NCBI RefSeq assembly: GCF_051133435.1 | Contig: NZ_JBPGNY010000002.1 | Span: forward strand, 186,001-250,000 | Reading direction: 5' to 3' | Length of the DNA: 64,000 bases | Origin: JAAYAO01 sp051133435 | GTDB lineage: Bacteria > Actinomycetota > Actinomycetes > Propionibacteriales > Propionibacteriaceae | Shown: one piece after another, positions 41,720 to 50,452 of the stretch | Numbering within the stretch: the first letter of the stretch is position 1 | How the letters are laid out: the number at the start of each line of letters is the position of its first letter | Notes under the pieces: model-generated | What the model was told of the DNA's origin: nothing | Database searches by the model: none | What the model saw: the letters and a program-made list of their open reading frames with translations, nothing else | Position numbers and translations under genes: made by a program

Positions 41720-43303
41720 ATGGCACCTCGGGCGATCTCACGGTTCAGCTTGCTGGTGACCGTCGGCTCGCTGCTGGCCTTCGTGGTGTGGACGTTGCTG
41801 GTCGGCGCCGGGGCGCTCGAGGGCCTGGATCGCCGGTTGAGCATCGGCCGGCCCCCGGCACTGACCTCACCCGTGGGGCAGATCGCCTCGGCGATCGCGG
41901 TGTTCACCCACCCCTTCGTGATCTATCCGGTGCTGCTGATTCTGGCCGTCTGGGCTTGGCGCCGCCGGCTGCGGCTGATGAGTTGGGCGTTGCTGTTCTC
42001 GCTGCCCATCGGGGCCCTCGGCCGGTGGCTGATCGCCCAGATCTTCGCCCGTCCACGTCCCGATGACGGGTTGGTGTTGATCACCCAATCCGGCTTTGCC
42101 TACCCGTCCGGGCATGTCACCGCGACCACGATGGCCGCGATTCTGATCACCGCCACGGTGGTGGTCACCCGTCAGTCGACGCGGGTGACGATCGGCTGGC
42201 GACTCGGTGGTGTGGCGGTGATTGCCCTGGTCGGGTTCGACCGCTGGGTGCTGGGGGCGCATTGGTTCAGTGACCTGATCGGGGGCCTGCTGTTCGGCGC
42301 CTTCGCGGCGACGTCCTGTCTGGTGTTGGCCGGGGTGAAGGTGGTGCCGCCGGAGTTGACCGCGCTGGCCGCCCGCCGCAGCCGAGCCCTGGCCCGGGAC
42401 GGCACCGAGCTGAAACCGCGCTGTGCGGTGATTCTGAACCCGTCCAAGGTCACCGATGAGGCGACCTTTCGGCGCCATGTGCACTACGAACTGAGTTCGC
42501 GCGGCTGGGCCCGTCCGATCTGGTTGGAGACCACCCCCGAGGACCCCGGCGCGGAGATGACCGAGGTGGCCCGCCGCAAGGAGGTCGATCTGGTGTTGGG
42601 TGCCGGCGGCGACGGGACGATTCGGGCGATCTGCAACGGATTGGCCGGGACGGGAATTTCGTTCGGGCTGATTCCGGCCGGCACCGGCAACCTGTTGGCG
42701 AAGAATCTGGGCATTCCCCTGGACGAGCGGGCCGCCCTGGAGTTGGCCTTCGAGGGCACCGATCACCCGATCGATCTGGTGTCGGTGCGCGCCGACGGTG
42801 GTGAGCCCGAGTACTTCGGCGTGATGGCCGGGATCGGCGTGGATGCGGCGATCATCTCGGGTACGAATCCCGATCTGAAGAAGGCGGTCGGTTCGGCGGC
42901 CTATTTCGTCGCCGCGGCCCAACATGCCAACCACGCCCCGCAACACACGACCTTCGAGGTGGACGGCGGAGAGCCGTTCACCCGGTTGGCCAGCGTCGTC
43001 CTGGTCGGCAATGTCGGCAACCTGCAGGGCGGTATTCCGTTGATTCCGGATGCCGCTCCCGACGACGGACTGATGGATCTGTTGGTGGCCTCGCCTAGCT
43101 CGGCGCGCGATTGGGTCAAGGTGGTGACCCGGGTGATGACCCGGCAGCGCCGCACCGATGAGCGGCTCGATCGTTTCAAGGCGAAGCGGATCGTGTTGCG
43201 CACCGAACACCCCGACGCCTACCAACTGGACGGCGATACGCGCGGCACGGCACGGGAGTTGGAGTTCGAGATTCACCCGGGGGCCTTGCAGTTGCGGATG
43301 TAG
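41720..43303 (+). CDS. Fusion of PAP2 lipid phosphatase and diacylglycerol/lipid kinase
   Basis: 527 aa in two parts. Residues 1-205 form a multi-helix PAP2 membrane phosphatase with RPRPDDGLV (111-119), PSGH (129-132) and DRWVLGAHWFSDLIGG, the three phosphatase motifs. Residues 234-527 form a DAGK-catalytic-type lipid kinase with GAGGDGT (294-300), LIPAGTGNLLAKNL and a C-terminal DGDTRGTA. Domains with opposed chemistry (dephosphorylation and phosphorylation of lipids) share one chain, so it may recycle undecaprenyl or diacylglycerol phosphates. All motifs look intact. Leaderless -10 upstream. Confidence 0.88.
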   Translation: MAPRAISRFSLLVTVGSLLAFVVWTLLVGAGALEGLDRRLSIGRPPALTSPVGQIASAIAVFTHPFVIYPVLLILAVWAWRRRLRLMSWALLFSLPIGALGRWLIAQIFARPRPDDGLVLITQSGFAYPSGHVTATTMAAILITATVVVTRQSTRVTIGWRLGGVAVIALVGFDRWVLGAHWFSDLIGGLLFGAFAATSCLVLAGVKVVPPELTALAARRSRALARDGTELKPRCAVILNPSKVTDEATFRRHVHYELSSRGWARPIWLETTPEDPGAEMTEVARRKEVDLVLGAGGDGTIRAICNGLAGTGISFGLIPAGTGNLLAKNLGIPLDERAALELAFEGTDHPIDLVSVRADGGEPEYFGVMAGIGVDAAIISGTNPDLKKAVGSAAYFVAAAQHANHAPQHTTFEVDGGEPFTRLASVVLVGNVGNLQGGIPLIPDAAPDDGLMDLLVASPSSARDWVKVVTRVMTRQRRTDERLDRFKAKRIVLRTEHPDAYQLDGDTRGTARELEFEIHPGALQLRM

Positions 43304-43364
43304 CTCGCTCGGGCTCGGTTTCGGGTGGTCTCGCTTTCGCGTGGCTTCGGCGCGTTCACGGCGT

Positions 43365-43370
43365 TAGGTT
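43365..43370 (+). promoter_or_regulatory. -10 box (TAGGTT) of panE-like gene, leaderless
   Basis: TAGGTT is followed by 6 nt and GTG at 43377, with no ribosome-binding site. Confidence 0.45.
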
Positions 43371-43376
43371 GATCGC

Positions 43377-44279
43377 GTGAGTTCAGCTGAGATCCGTACT
43401 GTGGCGGTGGTCGGCGCCGGGGCCATGGGTGCGATGTACGCGGCGCATTTCGTTGCCGGTGGTTTGCAGACCTGGCTGGTCGCCACCGGGGAGCGCGCCG
43501 AGCGGTTGCGGTCGGGAATGACCGTGAACGGGGAGCCGCTGACCGCCGAGGTGGTCGATCCTGAGGAGGCTTCGGGGCGAGTGGCCGATCTGGTGCTTGT
43601 CGCGGTGAAGCATCAACAGTTGGCCGAGGCGGTTGAGCTGGTCGCGCCTGTGGTTTCCACCGAGACGACGTTCTTGTCGGTGTTGAACGGACTGGACAGC
43701 GAGGAGACCATCGCCGCGCGCTTCGGGCGCGAGGCGGTGCTGCCGTGTATCGCCCTGGCGATGGATGCCGAACGTTCGGCGTCGGCAGTGTCCTTTCGGC
43801 AGGCGGGCCGACTGACCTTCGGGCCGACCGAAGCCCTGGGGGCCGCCGAGCGGGTGGCACCGGTGTGTGCGGCGCTGGATCGGGCCGGTTTGGCGTATCG
43901 GGTTCCCGAGGACATGCGCCATGAGCTGTGGTGGAAGTTCATGGTGAACGTCGGCATGAACCAGGCATCGGCGGTGCTGCGTGCGCCCTACGGGGCCTTC
44001 AAGGCCGAGGGCCATCCGCGCTCGTTGATGATGGCTCTGATTGACGAGGTGCTCGCAGTGTCGGCGGCCGAGGGGGTGCATCTGGATGAGTCGGATGTGG
44101 CCACGTGGAGTGAAGTTTTGGCCGGTCAGCCCGATCAGGGAGTCACCTCGATGCATCAGGACGTGATGGCCGGGAGGCCGACCGAGGTCGAGATCTTCGC
44201 CGGACGGGTGATCGAACTCGGCGCCAAACATGGGATCCCGACGCCGTACAACCAGGCGATGCGCTGGATTCTGCCCTGA
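43377..44279 (+). CDS. panE: Ketopantoate reductase-family protein (PanE/ApbA)
   Basis: 300 aa. VAVVGAGAMGAMYAAHFVAGG is the NADPH-binding loop. VLVAVKHQQLAEA carries the catalytic Lys of PanE, and ELWWKFMVNVGMNQASAVLRAPYG with a late DVMAGRPTEVEIFAG block closes the C-terminal domain. It likely reduces 2-dehydropantoate to pantoate for coenzyme A, though paralogues acting on other 2-oxoacids are common and no pan gene is nearby. Monocistronic, with a leaderless start. Confidence 0.85.
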   Translation: MSSAEIRTVAVVGAGAMGAMYAAHFVAGGLQTWLVATGERAERLRSGMTVNGEPLTAEVVDPEEASGRVADLVLVAVKHQQLAEAVELVAPVVSTETTFLSVLNGLDSEETIAARFGREAVLPCIALAMDAERSASAVSFRQAGRLTFGPTEALGAAERVAPVCAALDRAGLAYRVPEDMRHELWWKFMVNVGMNQASAVLRAPYGAFKAEGHPRSLMMALIDEVLAVSAAEGVHLDESDVATWSEVLAGQPDQGVTSMHQDVMAGRPTEVEIFAGRVIELGAKHGIPTPYNQAMRWILP

Positions 44280-44405
44280 CCTTTGGGGGGGCCGCGAAGC
44301 CGCGACCGGTAGCCGCACCCATCGATCGGCAGACGGTCGCCGGCCCCGAGCACCGAGCCGCCTTCCGGCGAGCACAGCCACTTCATCGCCGAGTACTCGC
44401 GCCGG

Positions 44406-44485
44406 ATGGATGAAAACGCACCCCACAGCCACCGATAAGGCACAAAAGCGTCGCCTACCCGACCCTGGGGTGCGTTTTCATCCAT
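44406..44485. repeat. 80-bp hairpin element with perfect 20-bp inverted arms
   Basis: Arms 44406-44425 (beginning ATGGATGAAAACGC) and 44466-44485 (ending GCGTTTTCATCCAT) are perfect inverted copies around a 40-nt centre. It lies in a 281-nt gap (44280-44560) between panE and the Lon-N gene that has no convincing gene. The arms contain A/T runs unusual here, and no U-tract follows. It could be a miniature transposable or REP-like element, or a large transcriptional stop. No direct target duplication is obvious. Confidence 0.55.
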
Positions 44486-44560
44486 GGCCCAACGAGAAGA
44501 GCCGGGAACAGCCGCAACCCAGTCCTTCCACACACCTCGAGCATGTGCGAAGTTGGTGGG

Positions 44561-45196
44561 GTGACCACCACCACGCTGCCGATCTTTCCGCTGGGGTCAG
44601 TGCTGATTCCGAACATGCCGCTGGCCCTACAAATCTTCGAGCCGCGCTACCGGATGATGCTCGAGCACATCGAGGCCGACGAACAACGCTTCGGAGTCGT
44701 GCTGATCGAGCGCGGCTTCGAGGTCGGTGGCGGTGACGCCCGCTTCACCCTGGGCACGGTGGCCGAGCTCGAACTGACCCGCCAGATGTCCGGCGGCCAG
44801 ATCCGGCTGATCGCCCGCGGCACCCAACGTTTCGAGGTCGAATCGTGGCTCCCGGACGATCCCTACCCGCAGGCCGAGGTTCGCCTGCTACCCGAACTGG
44901 AATGGTTCGACGCCGACCAACCTCGGATCGACGAAGTGGAGGCCACCGTGCGCCGAGCCCTGGCCATCGCCAGCGAATACAACACCCACGCCTGGCCCTC
45001 CGACACTCCCTTGTCGCGGGGTCGGCTCGCTGCGGCCTGGCAATTGGCCGGCATCGCCCCGGTGGGCGCCCTCGATCAGCAAACCCTGCTCGGATCGACC
45101 TCGGTGGCCGAACTGCTCGACGGCATCGAGCGACTCACCACCGAGGCGATCGAACTACTCCCGCTCCAACTCCCGGACGAGCCCGACCCGGCCTGA
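44561..45196 (+). CDS. Lon N-terminal (LON substrate-binding) domain protein
   Basis: 211 aa, a free-standing Lon-N domain without ATPase or protease. LPIFPLGSVLIPNMPLALQIFEPRYRMML is the family signature, followed by FGVVLIERGFEVGG, TLGTVAELE and the helical second half. Such proteins (PUA-like fold) may bind unfolded or degron-bearing proteins, but their role is not established. GTG 44561 is preferred: GAAGTT lies 6 nt before it at leaderless spacing, and the LPxFPLG motif then begins near residue 6, as usual. An ATG at 44543 is the alternative. Confidence 0.8.
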   Translation: MTTTTLPIFPLGSVLIPNMPLALQIFEPRYRMMLEHIEADEQRFGVVLIERGFEVGGGDARFTLGTVAELELTRQMSGGQIRLIARGTQRFEVESWLPDDPYPQAEVRLLPELEWFDADQPRIDEVEATVRRALAIASEYNTHAWPSDTPLSRGRLAAAWQLAGIAPVGALDQQTLLGSTSVAELLDGIERLTTEAIELLPLQLPDEPDPA

Positions 45197-45287
45197 CCGG
45201 GCGCAAGGAGAAGGGCATTGGCGGGAGTTCCGAAGGGCTCGCACGCATATGGCCCGACCGGGAGCAGGAGACGGCCACAGCGAGCAG

Positions 45288-46013
45288 TCAGTACCACCAG
45301 AACCACAGCAACGCGTTGGTTCCACCGGTGCAGCGCACCGCATTACCCTCCGGCGGCTCACAGGTCATCCGGTGCTCCTTGCCGGTGACCGGGCTGTACA
45401 CGTCGTAGGTGCCGGGCCCCTGATCGATGTAGGTCTGCCGAACCACATAAGCGAACTGACAGCTGGTGACTGAGTTCACCGCCACGTCCGGGTCACCGCA
45501 CAACTTGGTGCCACCCGGCGGCCAATCCTCCTCATACATCGGATCCTCCTCCTGCTCCTGCGGAGGCGGCGGGGGCGCCTGACGTTCCGGGGGTGCCTGC
45601 TTCTTCGGTCTCTCGGGTTCGGGAACCTGCGTCTGCGGTACCTCATTCTTCGGAGCCTTCGTCTCGGACGGGGCCTCGGACGGCGACGTTTGCTCCGGTG
45701 CAGGGGTCGTCGGTTGGGGAGCCACCGTTGTCGTCTGCGGCTCCGGACGCAGCAGGAAGAACGCCACCAAACCGATGGCCACCACGAGCAGGCCCGCGAG
45801 CACCCCGATCAGTATCGCGACGCCCTTACCGCCTCCACCGGAACCGGACGGACTTCGCGGCGGTGGTGGGCCCTGGCCCCATGGCGGCTGCGCGTGACCC
45901 GGCGGCGGCCCGGGTGGCGGCCCCGGCGACATACCTTGGGGCTGCGCGCCCGAATGGCCCGGCTGCTGCGCTCTCCACGGTGGTGGTTGCGGACTGGATT
46001 GTGGACCGGACAT
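45288..46013 (-). CDS. Proline-rich single-pass membrane protein with small Cys-containing outer domain
   Basis: 241 aa. The cytoplasmic N-terminus (1-63) is Pro/Gly/Gln-rich. One helix (about 66-88, VAILIGVLAGLLVVAIGLVAFFLL) is followed by a Pro/Thr/Glu wall-spanning linker (90-160). A C-terminal domain of about 75 residues has four Cys (LCGDPD, SCQFAY, TCEPPEG, RCTGG), fit for two disulfides, and ends in the aromatic WFWWY. GAGGAG precedes the ATG. I do not recognise the outer domain. The Pro-rich inner tail resembles those of actinobacterial envelope proteins. Neighbours give no clear role. Confidence 0.7.
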   Translation of the reverse strand: MSGPQSSPQPPPWRAQQPGHSGAQPQGMSPGPPPGPPPGHAQPPWGQGPPPPRSPSGSGGGGKGVAILIGVLAGLLVVAIGLVAFFLLRPEPQTTTVAPQPTTPAPEQTSPSEAPSETKAPKNEVPQTQVPEPERPKKQAPPERQAPPPPPQEQEEDPMYEEDWPPGGTKLCGDPDVAVNSVTSCQFAYVVRQTYIDQGPGTYDVYSPVTGKEHRMTCEPPEGNAVRCTGGTNALLWFWWY

Positions 46014-46090
46014 GGCAAGGCTCCTCGACCCCCGGGGGATGAGAAGATTCGGCTTACTTCAGTATAAGGCCCGCGATTTCCGCGTCCTCG

Positions 46091-47086
46091 TCAGGGTCGG
46101 CCGAATGCTCCCACCAGCGCGTTCAGCACCCGAACCCCGTCCTCGAACGACTCCGCCTGCACCGCGATCGCCACCAGCACCCGCTCACCATCGGCCCGCT
46201 CATACCAACCGAACTGACGCACCAGGTACCCCGAACCGGTCGGCCCCCAGCCGCCTTTGAAGGCCGCCCCGGGCATCGTGCCCAGAGCCCAGGACTGCTC
46301 CGCGGACACCTGCCGCATCTGCGCGATCACCTGATCGGCACCCTCCAAGCACGGCAACTGCCGCAGGAACCCGATCTGATCGGCCGTGGCCCACCGGGTC
46401 TGCCCGAAAACGCTGTACGGCGGACGCAACCGACGGCTCGGCACCGAGGTTCCCTCGTCCCCGGCCTCGCGCAAAACCTCACGGACGGCCTCGGCCCGGG
46501 CAGCATCATCGGGGCCCAGCGCCCGCCACAACCGGTCGGCAGCCTCATTGTCCGACACCCGCAGCGCCGCCGAAATCGCCTCCGCGTACTCCGCCCCCTG
46601 ACCCGACCGGATCACCGCCAGAGCCAACGGCACCTTCGCGGTCGACCAGGCCGGCAACTCCGCCAAACCGCCAACGCTCTGCACCCCCGATCCCGGGTCG
46701 TACCAACTCGCCTCGAAGTCCACCCCGTACTCCTCGGCCACCGCGGTCAGGTCGGCCGCCGGATCGACTGCGGACGGCCCGGCCAACGACACCTGCCGGC
46801 AATCCCGAGGTGCCCGGGTGGGCGCAGCCGTGTTCGGCTCGGGCTCCGCCGATTCAGTCGGCTCGCGCGAAGGCGGGACGTCGGTAGTGGGCCCAACACT
46901 CGAGGGCGCGGAACTCGAAGGTGCGGGACTCGTCGGCACCCCGCTACCGGACGGCCGGGGCGAAACCCCCGACGAGGCATCGGGCCCCGGACGCCCCGCG
47001 ACGAGCAGGGTCACGGTCAGCCCGACCGCGAACAGCAGGACGGTGACCAGGGCCGCCAGCACCGCCGTCCGCGCGTTCGAGGCCAT
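46091..47086 (-). CDS. Class A beta-lactamase-like extracytoplasmic serine hydrolase
   Basis: 331 aa. An uncleaved-type membrane anchor (8-30) and a Ser/Pro linker (35-95) precede a penicillin-recognising fold. S148-T-A-K151 is the SxxK nucleophile motif, S178-D-N180 the SDN motif, and K277-G-G the KTG-equivalent, with Gly replacing Thr. The spacing is that of class A enzymes, but no obvious ExxxN omega-loop Glu was found, so it may be a peptidoglycan-binding or hydrolase relative (Rv2864c/RpfB-neighbour type) rather than a true beta-lactamase. The start overlaps the pheA stop (TGATG), indicating cotranscription. Confidence 0.72.
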   Translation of the reverse strand: MASNARTAVLAALVTVLLFAVGLTVTLLVAGRPGPDASSGVSPRPSGSGVPTSPAPSSSAPSSVGPTTDVPPSREPTESAEPEPNTAAPTRAPRDCRQVSLAGPSAVDPAADLTAVAEEYGVDFEASWYDPGSGVQSVGGLAELPAWSTAKVPLALAVIRSGQGAEYAEAISAALRVSDNEAADRLWRALGPDDAARAEAVREVLREAGDEGTSVPSRRLRPPYSVFGQTRWATADQIGFLRQLPCLEGADQVIAQMRQVSAEQSWALGTMPGAAFKGGWGPTGSGYLVRQFGWYERADGERVLVAIAVQAESFEDGVRVLNALVGAFGRP

Positions 47087-48018
47087 CAGTCGCCGGCGCT
47101 ACCCGGGTTGCTGATCTCGTCCAGCCACTCCCGGGCTGCGGCGTAGTCGTGGTCGGTGAACCCCTCCTCGACCACCGGACGCACCCGGTCGGCGCGCGGG
47201 TACGAGCCGAGGAAGACCACGCGCCCGCAGATCCGGCGCAGACCCATCAGGGTCTCGGCCATCCGGGCATCGGCGATGTGCCCCTCGGCATCGATCGAGA
47301 AACAGTAGTTGCCCAACTGGGTCTTGGTCGGACGCGATTCGATCCGGGTCAGGTTCACCCCACGTCCGGCGAACTGCTCCAGAATCTCCAACAGCGCACC
47401 GGAGCGATCGACTTTCATGTAGGCGACCAGGGTGGTCTTGTCCGCACCGGTCACCGGTGGCGGCGCCTCGGGACGGGTCACCACCACGAACCGGGTCACC
47501 GCCGAGGTGTTGTCGGCGATCTCGGAGGCCAACGCGTCCAGGCCGTGCATCTCGCCGGCGACCTTGGCGCTGATCGCGGCATCGAAGCGCGAGTCGGGGT
47601 TGGCCACCTCGGCGGCGGCTGCGGCGGTCGATCCGCCCTCGATCACGGTCGCCTCGGGCAAGTTCTGGGCCAACCAACCCCGGCACTGCGCCACCGCGTG
47701 CGGATGACTCAACACGACCTGCACATTGTCGAGGGACGTACCGGGCCGGCCGAACAGGGTGAACTGCACCGGCAGCAACACCTCACGCCGAATCATCAAC
47801 AGGTGCCCGTTGGCGAGGTAATCCAGGGTGGCGCTCACCCCACCCTCGACCGAGTTCTCGATCGGCACGAAGGCGGCATCCACCTCACCGCGGCGCACCG
47901 CTTCCAGGGCGGTGATCACCGACGAGTGCGGAATCTCGGTGTCGCCCTCGCTCAGGACGGACTGCAGGGCCTCGTGGGTGAATGTTCCCGCCGGCCCCAG
48001 ATATGCATAACTGGCCAC
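47086..48018 (-). CDS. pheA: Prephenate dehydratase
   Basis: 310 aa monofunctional PheA. The catalytic domain has AYLGPAGTFTHEAL, FVPIENSVEGGVSATLDYL and SAVTRFVVVTRP (the Thr-Arg-Phe motif). A C-terminal ACT domain contains GALLEILEQFAGRGVNLTRIESRPTKTQLGNYCFSID, with the GALL and ESRP Phe-binding signatures for feedback inhibition. It converts prephenate to phenylpyruvate in phenylalanine synthesis. A GTG start with TAGGCT 6 nt upstream predicts a leaderless mRNA. Confidence 0.95.
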   Translation of the reverse strand: MASYAYLGPAGTFTHEALQSVLSEGDTEIPHSSVITALEAVRRGEVDAAFVPIENSVEGGVSATLDYLANGHLLMIRREVLLPVQFTLFGRPGTSLDNVQVVLSHPHAVAQCRGWLAQNLPEATVIEGGSTAAAAAEVANPDSRFDAAISAKVAGEMHGLDALASEIADNTSAVTRFVVVTRPEAPPPVTGADKTTLVAYMKVDRSGALLEILEQFAGRGVNLTRIESRPTKTQLGNYCFSIDAEGHIADARMAETLMGLRRICGRVVFLGSYPRADRVRPVVEEGFTDHDYAAAREWLDEISNPGSAGD

Positions 48019-48024
48019 CGCAAC

Positions 48025-48030
48025 AGCCTA
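48025..48030 (-). promoter_or_regulatory. -10 box (TAGGCT) of pheA, leaderless
   Basis: On the minus strand TAGGCT overlaps the stop of the upstream DUF2510-type gene and is followed by GTTGCG and the GTG at 48018. Confidence 0.45.
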
Positions 48031-48882
48031 GTTCACCTTCAGACTCGCCCGGCTCGCCGCAACTTCGTCGATCAGTGACTGCTCGGCATTGTCCGGGATC
48101 ATCGACACCCACACCGCACGCTGGGCGGAGTTGAGTTCGATGACGATCACCTCGACACGGTCGAAACCGGAATCACCGGGTGCCGCGGGCTCGTACCGCA
48201 GCACCGCGGTCCTACCCACCGCCCGGCCCTCCGGCAGATCGCTCACGTCGGCGTCCTCGACGTCGGTGATCCGGGCGGCTTCCTCACCGAAGAGGTTCTT
48301 CGCCAGATACGCCAACAGGTAGTCGGCGTAGTCGATTCCATCGACCCTGGGCGGGCCGGCGTAGCCACCGAACATCACCAGCGAGTAGGCGTTATCGGCC
48401 CCACTGGGTTGGCGCACGGGCCTTTGAGTGAGCAATACCGGCTCGAGCCCCCGATTCACGCCCCGGTCATTGGCGTTGCCCGGCGGTAGGGTCACCGCCA
48501 CATCGCCGAAGCGTGCCTGCAGGGTCTCCGTGCTTCCCGAGAACTTCGCGTCGGCCGTGGCCGGCGGCTCGGTCAGTCCGCTGGGGGTGGGTGCGAAATC
48601 GGGGTGTGTGGTGTTGCGGTTGGTCGCCGCGCCACCGGCTGCGGCCAGGCCGAGCAGCACCAGCAGCACGACCACACCGATCACCATGGTGCGGGCGGCC
48701 AGCGACACCTGCCGGTCACCGCGCGGCACCACCACTGCGGTGACCCGCGGGTTGTCGTGACCCTCCGGCGGCGGGCCGTCGTCGGAATCCGCCAACCAGT
48801 TCGTCCAGCCGCGTCCGGTCCACCAGCGGTAGACATCGGGACGCTCCCCCGGGTCGGGGTACCAACCGGCCTTCTCAGCCAC
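48028..48882 (-). CDS. DUF2510-type single-pass membrane protein, unknown function
   Basis: 284 aa. GWYPDPGERPDVYRWWTGRGWTNW at the N-terminus is the short Trp-rich DUF2510 motif common in actinobacterial membrane proteins. One membrane helix (about 65-87) is followed by an outer domain of about 190 residues with beta-rich segments (LQARFGDVAVTLPPG, VEVIVIELNSAQRAVWVSMIP). It resembles proteins found near type VII secretion or mannosyltransferase genes, but no function is known to me. The GTG start lies within the end of the mannosyltransferase gene (8-nt overlap). Confidence 0.75.
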   Translation of the reverse strand: MAEKAGWYPDPGERPDVYRWWTGRGWTNWLADSDDGPPPEGHDNPRVTAVVVPRGDRQVSLAARTMVIGVVVLLVLLGLAAAGGAATNRNTTHPDFAPTPSGLTEPPATADAKFSGSTETLQARFGDVAVTLPPGNANDRGVNRGLEPVLLTQRPVRQPSGADNAYSLVMFGGYAGPPRVDGIDYADYLLAYLAKNLFGEEAARITDVEDADVSDLPEGRAVGRTAVLRYEPAAPGDSGFDRVEVIVIELNSAQRAVWVSMIPDNAEQSLIDEVAASRASLKVN

Positions 48883-50452
48883 CCTCGCTCACCCCCACCG
48901 GCTCGTCCGCGGCCGCCCTTTCGGCACGTCGTCGATCGCGTCGGGGCCGATACCACTGCTGCCACCACCACAGCACGATGGCGACCAGCACCCCGATCTG
49001 CACGATCGGGGAAATCGTGTCACGAATGCGGCTCGTCACGAACTCCAATTCCGCACTCATCTCCACCGCTCGTCCGGGCACATATGACAGGGACAGGAAC
49101 ACCCCGCGCCACACGAACAGCTTGTCCAACCGGGTCGCACCGAGCAGCGCTAGCGGTGCCCACACCATCAGGTCGTACCAGGCCAGGGTGTACAGCGAGG
49201 TGGTCAGCCAGGCCATCGACAACAGCAGGGCGGTGCGGACGGTGATCGTGATCGGGTCGTCCTGGGCCGGCACCGAGGTCGACAGCCCCGACACCGCCCG
49301 CCAGGGCAGCACCCGCGACAGCATCCAGGCGATCACCACCAGCAGCACCAGGGCCACCACGTTCAGGATCAGCTTCGTGGTCGGCACCGACAGCGGCCAG
49401 GTGAGCAGGTGGTACAGCGGCTGCACCCACGACCCCACCGACACATAGGTGGTGTTGCGCAGTACCTGCACCAGGGCCCGCGGTTCCCACAGCCCGTAGG
49501 CGATACCCATCGGCACCAGGGTGCCCAGGCAGAGCAGGACGAGGTTGCGCGGCTGCTTGCGGTAACCCCACAGCATCGCCAACCCGTACAGGCCGATGCT
49601 CAGTTTGAAGCAGCCCGCCAGCCCGATCATCACCCCGGCCCCGAAGGCGCTGCGGCGCATGAACAGCACCCCGATGATCGCGAACATGATCGCCCAGCCC
49701 TCGTTGTGCGCCCCGGCCACCACCGACCAGATCATCAACGGGTTTGCGATCGTCAGCAGAATCGCGCGGGCCTGCAGTTTCGCGTCCCCGTGGGCCAGCC
49801 AGATCACCGCGATACAGCACAGAATGAACGGCAGCACCGTCGACACCTGCAGCCAGAACACGATGTCGTGCATGTTGTTGCCGCCCAGCAGGTTGGCGAA
49901 CCACTGGGTCCACGAACTGAGCGGGCCGTAGACGCTGGGGGTGTCGTGCCAGGGACGTTCCACCCAGCGCAACACCTCGTCGTACTGGCTGCGGAACACC
50001 TCGGCGGGGGTGATGTCGTAGGGGCTCAGCCCGAGCCGTTGCAGCCGTCCGTAGGCGGCATACATCAGCACATCGGCCGAGGTCATCGGCGGCACCATGA
50101 TGGTGACCAGGTTGAGCCCCAGGCCGATGCCGAAGAGCCGTTTCAGGTTCGGTTGCCAGCCCGCCGCGACCCCGCGCAGGGTCAGGCCCAACCCGACCGC
50201 ACCGATCGCGATCACCAGGGCGACCAGCCCGGAGACGAACCATTCGTTCGGACGGCCGATCGTGTCCGGTGGCAGATACCAGGGCGGCAGCAGCGATCCG
50301 TCGCGGGGCCCGAGGGTCAAGGTGACCGCGGACGGGCCCAGAAAACCGACGAACAACGTCAGCACCGTGGCGGCGATGATCAACCCCAACCCCAGGTGTG
50401 GGTTGCGGTGCCAGGGCCAGGGTCCGGGACGGGACGGTTCGGGGTCGGTCAC
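48875..50452 (-). CDS. GT-C polyprenol-phosphate-mannose alpha-mannosyltransferase (MptB-like)
   Basis: 525 aa with about 12 membrane helices. TSADVLMYAAYGRLQRLGLSPYDI and WHDTPSVYGPLSSW resemble the MptA/MptB family that extends alpha-1,6-mannan chains of lipomannan and lipoarabinomannan from decaprenyl-phosphomannose outside the membrane. A DE/DD-type catalytic pair could not be fixed by eye. The GTG start overlaps the upstream GT2 stop (GTGA). Pairing with a GT2 gene suggests lipoglycan or cell-wall glycan assembly. Confidence 0.8.
   Translation of the reverse strand: MTDPEPSRPGPWPWHRNPHLGLGLIIAATVLTLFVGFLGPSAVTLTLGPRDGSLLPPWYLPPDTIGRPNEWFVSGLVALVIAIGAVGLGLTLRGVAAGWQPNLKRLFGIGLGLNLVTIMVPPMTSADVLMYAAYGRLQRLGLSPYDITPAEVFRSQYDEVLRWVERPWHDTPSVYGPLSSWTQWFANLLGGNNMHDIVFWLQVSTVLPFILCCIAVIWLAHGDAKLQARAILLTIANPLMIWSVVAGAHNEGWAIMFAIIGVLFMRRSAFGAGVMIGLAGCFKLSIGLYGLAMLWGYRKQPRNLVLLCLGTLVPMGIAYGLWEPRALVQVLRNTTYVSVGSWVQPLYHLLTWPLSVPTTKLILNVVALVLLVVIAWMLSRVLPWRAVSGLSTSVPAQDDPITITVRTALLLSMAWLTTSLYTLAWYDLMVWAPLALLGATRLDKLFVWRGVFLSLSYVPGRAVEMSAELEFVTSRIRDTISPIVQIGVLVAIVLWWWQQWYRPRRDRRRAERAAADEPVGVSEGG

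Noticed and set aside
44156..44533. 125-codon minus-strand frame across the panE end and the 80-bp hairpin
   Set aside because: It overlaps panE and both repeat arms, and lacks a ribosome-binding site or recognisable domain.
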